Positions 27,324 to 36,588 of a stretch of 64,000 nt of DNA are shown piece after piece (positions within the stretch are counted from its first letter, which is position 1; every line of letters begins with the position of its first letter). The stretch is from positions 31,225 through 95,224 of the forward strand of contig CAZIVP010000015.1 of NCBI GenBank assembly GCA_964542915.1, read 5' to 3'. The position numbers were made by a program, and so were the translations under genes. This stretch comes from CAZIVP01 sp964542915 (GTDB lineage Bacteria; Calditrichota; Calditrichia; Calditrichales; Calditrichaceae). Under the pieces are notes generated by a model, which ran no database searches, was not told the DNA's origin, and worked only from the letters and a program-made list of their open reading frames with translations.

Positions 27324-27644
27324 ATGATTGACACCGTTCGAATTGAGCACACCTGTCCCGTTTGCGGAGCGCCGATTGCGCCCTGGCGTCGCATATTGGG
27401 CACGGCCGGCTATTCGTTTGAATGTATCAAGTGCAAGGCAAAATTTACGCGTTCGGCCGGTCAATATTTTCTCAGTGGTATCGTCGGTTTCATTAATGTA
27501 GCTTTGTTATGGGTACTATACTATTTTCTGCATTTGGCTACATGGACCTATGCCATAACCATCGGTCTTCTAATATTGCTTAACGCTGTTATTTTTTGGT
27601 TTATACCGGGCACATTTAAAATGAAAACGCCAACTGGCCTATAA
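27324..27644 (+). CDS. Small zinc-ribbon protein with two membrane helices
   Basis: 106 residues from the ATG at 27324. The N-terminus holds C11-x2-C14 (HTCPVCGAP) and C36-x2-C39 (FECIKCKAKF), a rubredoxin-like zinc ribbon. After that come two hydrophobic spans, about 46-68 (YFLSGIVGFINVALLWVLYYF) and 74-95 (TYAITIGLLILLNAVIFWFIPG). Proteins of this plan are common and uncharacterised. The frame can be extended to a TTG at 27291 but the ATG gives the cleaner N-terminus. It is single, between a divergent transporter and a convergent permease. Confidence 0.65.
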   Translation: MIDTVRIEHTCPVCGAPIAPWRRILGTAGYSFECIKCKAKFTRSAGQYFLSGIVGFINVALLWVLYYFLHLATWTYAITIGLLILLNAVIFWFIPGTFKMKTPTGL

Positions 27645-27790
27645 GTTTTTGTCAACTGTTTTCCAAAAGGATTCGGTTACGATGCGGAACGTTGGAAAGC
27701 GTATTTTGCAGGCAACGGTAAGTAATCGAGGTTCATCTGTTTTTCATCGTCTTGAATGGGATGCCTGCTTGGGGAGCCTATCATATAAAA

Positions 27791-28531
27791 CTAAAATAAC
27801 AGCAGATTCAACGCCGGGATGATTAAAATCAAAGCCACAATACGATTGAATCGTTTTTCATTCACGCGCCGGTGGTAATGCTGACCCACCCACAAACCGA
27901 ACAGCAATATCACGAACATAACTACAATAAGCACAACCGGAATTTTGATATGGATAGCGTGACTTTGATAGAGCAAAAACCGCCAGCCCGCCCCCAGCAA
28001 AAATATGGCGATAAGCTGGTTGCGAAAAAAGGTTTTATCATAGCGCAGTTTCATCAGGATTACCAGTAGTGGACCGGTTATTCCGATCAGACCGCCGGTG
28101 AAACCGGCCAAAAAACTCACGGGCAATAGGAAATAACGCGCCCAGCGTTTTGGAAGACGAAGCGATTCGGGATTTTGAATGACCAGGATAAGGATAAACA
28201 CAATGAGCACGATGGCCATTATACGCTCGATCGCCTGCGCCGGTGCATGCTTTAGTAAAAGTGCGCCCAAAAAGGCGCCCGGAAAAACAGCGAGCGAGAC
28301 GAGCGCAACGAATTTCCATCGGATTTGTTTGAACACGGGAAGTAAGAGTAAAATACCGGCTGCAAAATCAAACAATGCTGCCGTCGATACGGCGCTTTGC
28401 GGATCATATAAAATGGTTAAAGCCGGTACCAGGATGAGCGATGGTCCAAAGCCGGAAAAGCCTTTAACAAAGTATGCTATAAAAACAAAGATTAATGCGG
28501 CGCCCGCCGGTGCAAGTAACCAGAAGTCCAT
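27791..28531 (-). CDS. TauE/SafE-family permease
   Basis: 246-residue membrane protein with about eight helices in two repeats. The opening FVKGFSGFGPSLILVPALTILYDPQSAV and the middle LAGFTGGLIGITGPLLVILMKLRYD are the two G-rich signature blocks of TauE/SafE transporters, which export sulfite, sulfoacetate or similar organosulfur anions. It begins within 15 bases of the rho stop; the ATG at 28531 or a TTG at 28543 could start it, so it is probably translated as the second gene of a rho operon. Confidence 0.88.
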   Translation of the reverse strand: MDFWLLAPAGAALIFVFIAYFVKGFSGFGPSLILVPALTILYDPQSAVSTAALFDFAAGILLLLPVFKQIRWKFVALVSLAVFPGAFLGALLLKHAPAQAIERIMAIVLIVFILILVIQNPESLRLPKRWARYFLLPVSFLAGFTGGLIGITGPLLVILMKLRYDKTFFRNQLIAIFLLGAGWRFLLYQSHAIHIKIPVVLIVVMFVILLFGLWVGQHYHRRVNEKRFNRIVALILIIPALNLLLF

Positions 28532-28545
28532 TTGGATAAACAAAC

Positions 28546-29649
28546 TTAACGGTTACCCGTTTCAATTTGTTGGCGCACTTCTTTAAGAAGATACTGCATG
28601 GCATCCACCTCATGCATTTCTGCCGTCAGTCGTCTTAGCTTAGCTGCCTCACGTCGATCCTCTTCATTCATAATCAATTCTTCTTTGCGGGTGCCCGAAG
28701 CATTGATATTAATAGCCGGGAAAACGCGTTGCTCCGCGCATTTTTGGGAAAGCACCAATTCCATATTGCCTGTTCCTTTGAATTCCTGGAATATGATTTC
28801 ATCCATGCGGCTGCCCGTATCGACCAGAATGGTCGCCAGAATTGTTAACGACCCTCCGTTTTCGATATTTCGGGCGGCGCCGAAAAAACGTCGCGGCATC
28901 TCCAGGGCGTTAGCGCCGAGTCCGCCGCTCAGCGTTCGATTACGGCTATCAATCTCGCGATTAAAGGCCCGGCCCATTCGGGTTAAAGAGTCGATCAACA
29001 CCAGTACATCCCTGCCGCTTTCAGCCTGTCGCATAGCGGCATTCATAGTCAGGCGCGTAATACGCAGATGATTGCTTACGCTTTCGTCGGATGACGATGA
29101 CAATACATGCGCGCCTTTCACTTCGCGTTTAAAATCGGTAACCTCTTCGGGACGTTCATCTACAAGCAGGATATATACACGCATCGCTTGTTGATTCATC
29201 AGCGCGACCTGTGCATAGTGCTTTAGCAGCATCGTTTTACCGGCTTTGGGCGGCGATACCAGCAATCCCCTCTGGCCCCGTCCGATGGGCGTAATCAGAT
29301 CCAAAATTCGACCGGTAAGGTCATTTTTGTGAAGGGTGGCTTTAATCTGCCGATCGGGATTAATGCTCGTGTGATCTTTAATGGCAATGATGTGTTCATA
29401 TTCCTTTAATGGTTGTTCATTTACCGTTTCTATCGTAACCAGCTGTGCATTTTTATTGGAACTGTTACGGGGGTTATTGGCTTCGCCTGCAATATGGACG
29501 CCTTCCTTTAAATTATATTTTCGAATAAGTTGCGGTGGAACAAAAACATCATCATTGCCGGCTGTAAAATTCTTGCGGAGAGATCTTAGAAAACCAAATC
29601 CTTTGTCGAAGACTTCCAGATATCCTTCTACCTTGTCTGAACGCGTCAT
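28546..29649 (-). CDS. rho: Transcription termination factor Rho, short form
   Basis: 367-residue RNA-dependent ATPase/translocase. Cold-shock-type RNA-binding domain starts at once (VEGYLEVFDKGFGFLRS, residues 7-23) and continues VFVPPQLIRKYNLKEG. Walker A SPPKAGKT (132-139), Q-loop/R-loop block SSDESVSNHLR, arginine finger region LSGGLGANALEMPRRFFGAARN, and the C-terminal GTRKEELI are all present. It lacks the N-terminal helical bundle of E. coli Rho (419 residues). The ATG at 29649 gives the family start. It is otherwise a normal Rho, so termination by Rho should operate alongside the intrinsic terminators seen here. Confidence 0.97.
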   Translation of the reverse strand: MTRSDKVEGYLEVFDKGFGFLRSLRKNFTAGNDDVFVPPQLIRKYNLKEGVHIAGEANNPRNSSNKNAQLVTIETVNEQPLKEYEHIIAIKDHTSINPDRQIKATLHKNDLTGRILDLITPIGRGQRGLLVSPPKAGKTMLLKHYAQVALMNQQAMRVYILLVDERPEEVTDFKREVKGAHVLSSSSDESVSNHLRITRLTMNAAMRQAESGRDVLVLIDSLTRMGRAFNREIDSRNRTLSGGLGANALEMPRRFFGAARNIENGGSLTILATILVDTGSRMDEIIFQEFKGTGNMELVLSQKCAEQRVFPAININASGTRKEELIMNEEDRREAAKLRRLTAEMHEVDAMQYLLKEVRQQIETGNR

Positions 29650-30452
29650 AACATCTTTTCTTTCATTTTAGTCAACAAACAATCAATATTCAGTTTGAAT
29701 CCATGTTCAATCAAAACAACACGTATACCATGAATTTCTATCGATTTTGCTTTTGAAATTAACACGAGGATTTTGCATAAACGGTAAATGTTTAAGCTAA
29801 ATTTCCAATCGTCCCGTTCTTGTTGTCTTTATAATCAAGTAATGGAAATCCATATTCAAAAATCACCGAAACTGCTATGGGGCTTAATTCAATAAAAAAA
29901 CCGATCAATCATCGCTAAAGAATCTGCTCTATAGCTAAACACCGTATTCACCGTGGATGCGTTCCCTTGTGATATGCAATCACACATCCGGAAGTGAAAA
30001 GATAATCTCAACATTAATAAAATGATATTCGGCAAATTTTGAATAAAACTATACCTTAAAAAAATTATTTAGAGTGTTTGTTCCACAGCGCCTGGATACA
30101 CCGCATTCCGTAACCATCCGCACATGGCGAAAGAGTCTCCTAAAACCCGGTTTCTTCATTCCGCAATGCATTGTTAAAAATATATGAAATCATTTTATTT
30201 TGTGCACCACTAAATGATGCGGCACGGGTACTTACTTTCCGAATCCTTATTTTTGAAAAAATGGCCCACAATCCGAAATAATAATGGTATATTGAACGTA
30301 TCGGGAGTTCACCATCATTCCGGTAACTGCTTCCAGAGTGAGACGGAATGCTTACGATCAAAAAAAGTATCCTGCAAATGTTATACTTCCAGGAGCTGCA
30401 GGCGATCGCAACCACTAACCATTATATAAGAACGTTGTACCGGATCCTGCGA
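29650..30452. other. Gene-free AT-rich stretch upstream of rho
   Basis: 803 bases with no supported gene. Short open frames exist (for example 30140-30415 on minus) but lack ribosome sites and protein-like composition. No RNA gene recognised. It should include the rho promoter; a long leader for rho autoregulation is possible but not demonstrable here. Confidence 0.5.
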
Positions 30453-31409
30453 TTAGAGCAAGAGTTTGCCGTTCTCCAAAATTTTTTGATCGTCAACATA
30501 AAGGGTGGGTTTGGTGATCACGCCGTCAATATGCACGCCGACGTTATGTGTTCCGCCCATACTAATATTATTGCCGAACGCAACGTGAACCGTTCCCATA
30601 ACCTTCTCGTCTTCCAGTATCTGGCCGGTAACGATTGCCGCATCATTGGTTCCGATGCCTAGCTCCGCTATATTATGACCCGCTTTTCCGAAGCGCCCCA
30701 GCGTTTCTTTCAATGTTTGTGCTTCAGCACCGCCTTCGATCTGCGTGGCGTACCCATTTTCAACCACCACTTTAACCGGTTCGGACTCGATTTTACCGAT
30801 GGTCGCCAGGGCCGCATCAATATAAACGACGCCGTTGCTTTTGCCCTCTTCGGGCATCAGGAAGGATTCTCCGCTTGGTAAATTGCCGCCCTGTCCTTTT
30901 TCCAGTACGAGCCCGGTGGAAGAAATGGGCTTTATGCCTTCGATAGGCATGGTAAGATCGCTTCCGAGAGGCGTCGTCAGCCGCACCACCCTGCCTTTAT
31001 CCAGAATTTCAGATAGTTTGTAGGTCCGTTCGGCGATAGCGTGATAATCCGCTTTAAGGGTGCGAATCATCATCTCTTCGCTAATGCCGGGCATCGTAGC
31101 GACTCTCACGCCGGCTTTACAGGCGTTACGTTTGGCATCGGTGTGGGTAACCGATTTGGTGGTCGGGCAAACCACCACATCAAACTTTTGCATGAGCTCC
31201 GCAATCGCGGGAGAGGGTTCCTGCCCATTCACTTCAGCGGGCGGCATGAGCACCAATAAACTGTCGCCGGCCAATTCCCTCGCTGTTTCATACAACGCCC
31301 GCCCGATGTTCAGGCGCAGATCGTCGGTGAGTATCATGACGGTTTCATCGGATTGAATCCCCAGACAGTCGCGTAAAGCCGTAACTGCACTCTGATTAAG
31401 TTCTTTCAT
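30453..31409 (-). CDS. Aminopeptidase of the M29/DUF-like leucyl aminopeptidase group
   Basis: 318 residues. The family is recognised by the layout of the bacterial M29-related aminopeptidases: N-terminal Rossmann-like half (LGIQSDETVMILTDDLRLNIGRALYETAREL), then GSDLTMPIEG, and a C-terminal metal-binding half with ESFLMPEEGKSNGVVYIDA, NIAELGIGTN, EDEKVMGTVHVAFGNN, and GGTHNVGVHIDGVI. The conserved Glu, His and Asp in these blocks form the di-metal site of the family. It is a cytosolic exopeptidase by inference. The ATG at 31409 is preferred (GGAGATGAT upstream) over the frame's first start 13 codons earlier. Confidence 0.82.
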   Translation of the reverse strand: MKELNQSAVTALRDCLGIQSDETVMILTDDLRLNIGRALYETARELAGDSLLVLMPPAEVNGQEPSPAIAELMQKFDVVVCPTTKSVTHTDAKRNACKAGVRVATMPGISEEMMIRTLKADYHAIAERTYKLSEILDKGRVVRLTTPLGSDLTMPIEGIKPISSTGLVLEKGQGGNLPSGESFLMPEEGKSNGVVYIDAALATIGKIESEPVKVVVENGYATQIEGGAEAQTLKETLGRFGKAGHNIAELGIGTNDAAIVTGQILEDEKVMGTVHVAFGNNISMGGTHNVGVHIDGVITKPTLYVDDQKILENGKLLL

Positions 31410-31534
31410 ATCATCTCCGTTACAATGATTAATCCGGCAATTTACCACAACTTAAAGGATAAAATCTTTTTTCACAATAAGCGCCCACACGAAACAGCAT
31501 TTTAAACTGATTTTTTGTAGTTTTCATTCAAAGA

Positions 31535-33619
31535 TTGTCTAATCAACAGCAACCGGATGCCATGCAACTAAGTATTAAGCAGAAAATCATCGGACTTGCG
31601 CTTATAGCCGCCATACTACCTGTGCTTTCCACCGCCGTTCTCAGTTTTGTGCAACGCTCCAAAACCACCGAAACTATTCAAGAATCCGTTAACACAATGA
31701 TCCACGAAGACTTAAAACACATCCTGAAGGATTTCTACAGCCTGTGCAAAACCGCCAATGATTTCACGCAACAATCGGTAAACCACAGCCTTAATGTCGC
31801 GCGCGAACAATTACAGCACAAAGGTCGCGTAAGGCTTTTAGATGAAAGCATCGCATGGCGGGCGATGAATCAATTTACGCGAAAACATCATTCGGTTCAC
31901 TTACCCAAACTGGCGGCGGGCCGGGACTGGCTCGGTAAAAATGCTACCTTCAGCAAACCATCGCCCGTTGTCGATGCGACACGATCGCTGGTCGGCGGTA
32001 CCTGTACCATCTTCCAACGCATGAATCCCCAAGGCGACATGTTGCGCGTGGTTACCAATGTGAAACGTAAAGACGGGAGCCGCGCCATCGGCACCTATAT
32101 CCCGGCACTCAATCCCGACAGTACCCAAAACGAGGTGGTTGCGACGGTATTGAGCGGCAAAACGTATCGCGGTCGCGCCTATGTTGTGAACGACTGGTAT
32201 CTAACGGCTTACGAACCTCTTCGGGATCAGAACAGTCGCATTATCGGAATGCTTTATGTCGGCGTAAAACAAGAGTCCGCCGAAAGTTTCCGAAAATCCA
32301 TACTGGATACACGGGTGGGTAAAACCGGCTTTCTTTATGCGCTAGTGGGCAGCGGCAAACACAAGGGCCAACTGGTGATCTCAAAAAACGGCGCCCGCGA
32401 CGGTCATAACATCCGAAACGAACTTGATGCCCGGGGCCATTTCTACATCCGCAACATGATTCGCTCCGCCAAGCATTTTCCTCCGGGTTTTATTCAAAGC
32501 AATACGGTTCATATCTCCGATCCGGAATCCAACGCTGTCCGGAAAACCCTGAACCTCTTCACTTATTTTGAACCGTGGGACTGGGTGATCGGCGCACGCG
32601 CTTACGAAAGCGACTTCGCCACCATTCGGAATCAGGTAACACAGTCGATTCGACAGCATGTCATCCATTCTTTACTGATCGGTTTAATCATTTTGATTGT
32701 TATGTCTTTTGTGGCGTTTATCTTCGGTAATAAGATCGCCAATCCCATGATGGAGGTAAGCCGGGCATCCCGCGCACTGGCCTCCGGCAAATTACAGGAG
32801 ATAACCGTGAGTACCGGCAAAGACGAGACGGCCGCCTTAACGGAATCCTTCAACAAAATGGCGCACGATCTTCATCTGGAACGGCAAAAACTGCAAGAGA
32901 CGAATCAAAAATTGTACGAAGCCAACGTCACCAAAGATAAATTATACGCCATTATTTCCCACGACCTGCGGAATCCTTTTTCGACTCTGCGTTTTTTAGG
33001 CGAACTGTTATACGAGGATTATGACAGCCTGGATGAGGATGAACGCCGGGAGTATATTCAAAACATCAAACAGTCCTCCGAGCACGCGTTTAAATTACTG
33101 GAAGATCTTTTACAGTGGTCCCGTCTACAGCGCGGTAAATTTAGCCCTCAGCCCGAACATTTGGAGCTTTCAGCTCTTGTTCAGGAAACCTTTAACACAT
33201 TGCAACCCAATGCCCGGTTGAAAGCAATTGAGCTTCATTCGGAGTTAACATCGGGTACATTCGTTTGGGCGGATCACAATATGGTGAAAACAATACTGAG
33301 AAATTTAGGGGATAACGCCATTAAGTATACGCGCCAAAACGGAAGGGTCAATATCCGGGCGGAGAAGTATGACAACAAATGGCGCATAACCGTCGAAGAT
33401 GACGGCGTTGGCATGAAACCGGAAGAATTAAAACGTCTCTTTCGCATCGACGAAGCCTATTCCAAACGCGGTACGGCTGATGAACAGGGCACCGGCCTGG
33501 GACTTTTGCTTTGCAAAGAATTTGTGGAGTTAAGCGGCGGTCAAATCAAAGCCGAAAGTGCCCCGGACAAAGGTACGCGCATTATCTTCACGTTGCCACA
33601 AGATAAAACGACCGCATAA
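31535..33619 (+). CDS. Membrane sensor histidine kinase with Cache and HAMP domains
   Basis: 694 residues. TM1 at about 18-39, a long periplasmic double-Cache sensor (about 45-370, including GYIPALNPDS-like and DTRVGKTGFLYALV blocks), TM2 at about 377-398, HAMP (399-450), then a HisKA dimer helix with the phospho-acceptor H476 in IISHDLRNP. The ATPase lobe has N594 in GDNAIKYT, DDGVGM (622-627) and GTGLGL (652-657). It senses a small extracellular ligand and presumably signals to a response regulator, but none is adjacent, so it is an orphan kinase here. TTG 31535 or ATG 31562 may be the start. Confidence 0.94.
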   Translation: MSNQQQPDAMQLSIKQKIIGLALIAAILPVLSTAVLSFVQRSKTTETIQESVNTMIHEDLKHILKDFYSLCKTANDFTQQSVNHSLNVAREQLQHKGRVRLLDESIAWRAMNQFTRKHHSVHLPKLAAGRDWLGKNATFSKPSPVVDATRSLVGGTCTIFQRMNPQGDMLRVVTNVKRKDGSRAIGTYIPALNPDSTQNEVVATVLSGKTYRGRAYVVNDWYLTAYEPLRDQNSRIIGMLYVGVKQESAESFRKSILDTRVGKTGFLYALVGSGKHKGQLVISKNGARDGHNIRNELDARGHFYIRNMIRSAKHFPPGFIQSNTVHISDPESNAVRKTLNLFTYFEPWDWVIGARAYESDFATIRNQVTQSIRQHVIHSLLIGLIILIVMSFVAFIFGNKIANPMMEVSRASRALASGKLQEITVSTGKDETAALTESFNKMAHDLHLERQKLQETNQKLYEANVTKDKLYAIISHDLRNPFSTLRFLGELLYEDYDSLDEDERREYIQNIKQSSEHAFKLLEDLLQWSRLQRGKFSPQPEHLELSALVQETFNTLQPNARLKAIELHSELTSGTFVWADHNMVKTILRNLGDNAIKYTRQNGRVNIRAEKYDNKWRITVEDDGVGMKPEELKRLFRIDEAYSKRGTADEQGTGLGLLLCKEFVELSGGQIKAESAPDKGTRIIFTLPQDKTTA

Positions 33620-33644
33620 TTAAAGATGACTTGAACTTTTTCCG

Positions 33645-33676
33645 GGAATATCAGAGTGACGGAATCATGAAATCTT
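33645..33676 (+). repeat. 8-base-period GGAATNNN tandem (degenerate)
   Basis: Four 8-base units in register: GGAATATC, AGAGTGAC, GGAATCAT, GAAATCTT. Similar to the tandems at 5140-5171 and 59714-59769. Intergenic, between convergent genes. Confidence 0.5.
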
Positions 33677-33800
33677 AGAGCTTTATCATCTTATTAGGAC
33701 AACCGTTTGGAAGATCATATATCCCGAGCGTTGCCCGGCACTTAAAATAGCCAGGCCCGGGTACGTATCGGCATGAACGTTTACGGAGATCCTAATCCCC

Positions 33801-33828
33801 AAAAAAGAGGCGGGTCAAAAAACCCGCC
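33801..33828 (-). terminator. Intrinsic terminator after the S9 peptidase
   Basis: Minus-strand stem GGCGGGT / ACCCGCC (33828-33822 with 33815-33809), short T-rich loop, followed by CTC and a T6 run. It lies 17 bases past the stop of the peptidase. Confidence 0.8.
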
Positions 33829-33844
33829 CCGATTTCAGACGAAA

Positions 33845-35956
33845 TTATTTACTGGCTGCGTTTTCTTTTTCAGGCAAATCCAACCCATATTTATCGCTGA
33901 TATCCAGCGGCGGTAGCTCTCCTTCAATAGGATTGTTTTCTTTTACATACCAGTCATACCAGTCGATCGTGCGATAGAGCACATCGATGCGGCCGGGTTG
34001 TTTGCGGTTACCGTGCCCTTCGCCTGGATATTGCACCAGCCGGACGGCGGGATGATTGTTCATTTTAAGCCGGCGATAAAATTCAATACTCTGGGAAGGA
34101 TGGACGCGCGTGTCTTCGGCGCCGCCAAAAATAAGGGTGGCGGTCGCACTCTGATGGGCGTAGTAAATTGGACTGCGATTCAGACTTTGATCCCACATCT
34201 TTTCCAGCTTTTCACCGGAATGTACGTACAGCTCTTCATAGGGGATATCCGTGGTTCCGCGTTTACTGATCAGATCGCTGATGCCCACGAACATGCAGGA
34301 TGCTTTTACCAGATCGGTATAATAGCTGGCAAACCATGCCGCAGCGAAACCGCCGTAAGAGCCGCCGCCGAGCCCGACGCGATTCGAATCCGCCATTTCC
34401 TGTTCCACTGTCAAATATTCGATGCCGTCGGCGATGTCGTCAAATTCCTTACCGGCAGCGTCGTGATAACCTGCCGCGGCAAATTCAACGCCGTACCCCG
34501 TGCTGGCGCGATAATTGGGATAAAATACCAAATAGCCCTTACCGGCGAGAACCTGGCCGGGAGTGGAATACCATGAAACCCACCCGTTGGAGTAATGCGC
34601 TTCCGGCCCGCCGTGTACAAAAACAACCAGCGGATATGTTTTATCTTCATCGTACTCCGGCGGCTTTATCAACAATCCCTCTATGGTCCAACCGTCCCGT
34701 GCTTGATAAGATATAACCTCCTGATCACCAAAGGCGCGTTCATCCAACCAGGGGTTGCTGTTTGTCAGGCGTCGCATCTCCTTTCCGGGCTGCCAGTAAT
34801 AAAGTTCCGAAGGTAGATAGGGCGTATTGCCCACAAATGCAAAATGTTTAAAATCGTCGGTATAACTCGGCGGATCAAAGATAATGCCCTTGTTCTCTTG
34901 CGACGACAAAATCACTTCACGCGGACCTCCTTTTAACGGTACGGTACTCAGGGTTGTGGCCGTACCTTCACCTGCGCGATATAAGACGGTATTGTTATCT
35001 TTCCAGCCGACCCAGTTTACATGCCCTTTAAACTCTTCCTTTGTGAGATTTCGCTTCTCGCCGCCAGCAACAGGTATCACAAAAACCTGACTCACCGCAT
35101 GGTCCTTCTGACTGACGGCGGCGGCATAGGCCATGTGGCTGCCATCGGGGCTGAAGCGATAGTTGCCTAATTTTCCGGGATTGTCTGTTAATTTGTGCAA
35201 CGACTGCGACTTTAAATCCAACAAATGAATTTTTCGAAACATGTAATAGGCGTCTATCAGATTGCGGTCGGAGGCGGACAAAGCGATCGTTTCGCCGTCC
35301 GGTGAAAAGGTAAAATCCCAGACGGTGATATTTTCGGTTAATTGTTTGCTGTCGGCGTTCGGCAGTTCTTCATTTACATCCAGCATGTAGAGGTTCCGAT
35401 GCTTCCACTCTTCTTCATAATAGATAAAATCGTAGCCTTTTTCTTTGAGCGCTTTCTGACGTTCGCTTTTCGGCTCAACGGCAATATACGCAAGCTTATC
35501 GCCGTTTGGATGCCACCCAAATGCGGACACGCCGGAAGGGTGATCGGTTATCTGCCGCGCCTGCCCGCCGTCGATCGGGATCATCCATACCTGTGTGTGC
35601 TTGTTATCGCCTCGGCGGCTGCGAAAGGTTATCGCCGAGCCATCGGGCTTCCATGCGATCGAATAAAGATTTTCTTTTCCCGTAATGAACGGTCGTATGG
35701 CGCCGCTTTCCACATCGGCCACATATAATTCATAATAAGAACCGCCCGGTTCTTCGTCGGGCGCCCGCGGTACACGCAAGGTATACGCAATATGTTGACC
35801 ATCGGGACTTATTTCGGCGTCGGAAACTCGCTCAATGTTAATCAAATCCGCAGGACTCAGCGGTTCCTTTGCTTGCAGTGGTAATACGAAAACGAAACAT
35901 GCGATGCTCGTTAAAAGGATTCGGAACATGCGAATACGATTCGACGGATTCGGCAT
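33845..35956 (-). CDS. S9-family peptidase (acylaminoacyl peptidase/dipeptidyl peptidase-like), secreted
   Basis: 703 residues with signal peptide 1-29 (CFVFVLPLQAKE). Residues about 40-400 form a WD40/TolB-like beta-propeller with repeated SPDG/KPDG blades that filters substrates; 430-690 is the alpha/beta hydrolase. The triad is S533 in GGSYGG, D615 in GGAEDTRVHP and H648 in PGEGHG. It cleaves peptides in the periplasm or outside. It lacks a T9SS sorting tail, unlike the M1 aminopeptidase. Normal family length. AAGGAGGTC stands near the start. Confidence 0.94.
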   Translation of the reverse strand: MPNPSNRIRMFRILLTSIACFVFVLPLQAKEPLSPADLINIERVSDAEISPDGQHIAYTLRVPRAPDEEPGGSYYELYVADVESGAIRPFITGKENLYSIAWKPDGSAITFRSRRGDNKHTQVWMIPIDGGQARQITDHPSGVSAFGWHPNGDKLAYIAVEPKSERQKALKEKGYDFIYYEEEWKHRNLYMLDVNEELPNADSKQLTENITVWDFTFSPDGETIALSASDRNLIDAYYMFRKIHLLDLKSQSLHKLTDNPGKLGNYRFSPDGSHMAYAAAVSQKDHAVSQVFVIPVAGGEKRNLTKEEFKGHVNWVGWKDNNTVLYRAGEGTATTLSTVPLKGGPREVILSSQENKGIIFDPPSYTDDFKHFAFVGNTPYLPSELYYWQPGKEMRRLTNSNPWLDERAFGDQEVISYQARDGWTIEGLLIKPPEYDEDKTYPLVVFVHGGPEAHYSNGWVSWYSTPGQVLAGKGYLVFYPNYRASTGYGVEFAAAGYHDAAGKEFDDIADGIEYLTVEQEMADSNRVGLGGGSYGGFAAAWFASYYTDLVKASCMFVGISDLISKRGTTDIPYEELYVHSGEKLEKMWDQSLNRSPIYYAHQSATATLIFGGAEDTRVHPSQSIEFYRRLKMNNHPAVRLVQYPGEGHGNRKQPGRIDVLYRTIDWYDWYVKENNPIEGELPPLDISDKYGLDLPEKENAASK

Positions 35957-36258
35957 AAGAGACCTCCTTCGATTGATTGTTTATGCGTGTTTGTAATAAA
36001 CTTCGTCGAGATGTGATACCCTTTGCTCTCTATAAAATGCCAAGCCTGCTTTCACAAAACTACGATATCCAATATTTGGTAATAGATTTATTCCCCTTCG
36101 TCAACAAGGTAGCCTTAAACGCAATGAAGCGCCTTTTAATCCATTTTGTTCACTTAAAGTGCTCAAAAATAAAAATTCAATTTCACGGATTCCAATTTTC
36201 CGATTGAAATTCATATAAAATTGAAATATATTATTGACGTAAAGCACAATATTTAAGA

Positions 36259-36266
36259 ACTTAAGT
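36259..36266. promoter_or_regulatory. Possible operator for the TrpR-like regulator (palindrome)
   Basis: A perfect 8-base palindrome ACTTAAGT lies inside GAACTTAAGTGTTAC, 23 bases before the TrpR-like start. The outer bases GAACT and AGT resemble half-sites of known Trp operators (consensus includes ACTAGT). Chance occurrence is possible; this is a candidate only. Confidence 0.3.
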
Positions 36267-36288
36267 GTTACTATTCAAAGAAACAGCA

Positions 36289-36561
36289 ATGAAAAATTTA
36301 GATGAAATCACCGAAGTGTTAACACAAATTGACGATCCGAAACTATTAAAGCGTTTTTTGCAAGCCATTCTGACAGAGGCGGAACTCAACACCATCGCCG
36401 ACCGCTGGGAGTTGGTAAAACGTCTCGATCAGGGGGAAAGTCAAAGACATATTGCGCGGGAGTTACATCTGAGTTTGTGTAAAATTACCCGCGGTTCGAA
36501 AGAGTTGCAAAAACATAATTCGGCTTTGAGAAAAGTGTTAAACATTTACAAATCGAAATAA
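36289..36561 (+). CDS. TrpR-family DNA-binding regulator (YerC/YecD type)
   Basis: 90 residues from the ATG at 36289. The fold is all helical, with the Trp repressor pattern FLQAILTEAELNTIADRWELVKRLDQGESQRHIARELHLSLCKITRGSKEL. The helix-turn-helix is QRHIARELHLSLCKITRGS (about residues 52-70). YerC/YecD-type members are TrpR relatives widely found in bacteria; this one lies 27 bases upstream of a tryptophan synthase beta-chain gene, so control of that gene in response to tryptophan is a sound inference. A GTG at 36265 is an alternative start. Confidence 0.88.
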   Translation: MKNLDEITEVLTQIDDPKLLKRFLQAILTEAELNTIADRWELVKRLDQGESQRHIARELHLSLCKITRGSKELQKHNSALRKVLNIYKSK

Positions 36562-36588
36562 GGAATCGTATTACACAAGGAGACGCAC

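Noticed and set aside
30140..30415. 91-residue minus-strand open frame in the gap before rho
   Set aside because: No ribosome site, no family pattern and low-complexity residues; treated as chance.
36234..36256. Sigma-70-type promoter TTGACG with TATTTA before the TrpR-like gene
   Set aside because: The spacing between the two boxes is about ten bases, too short for a normal promoter.
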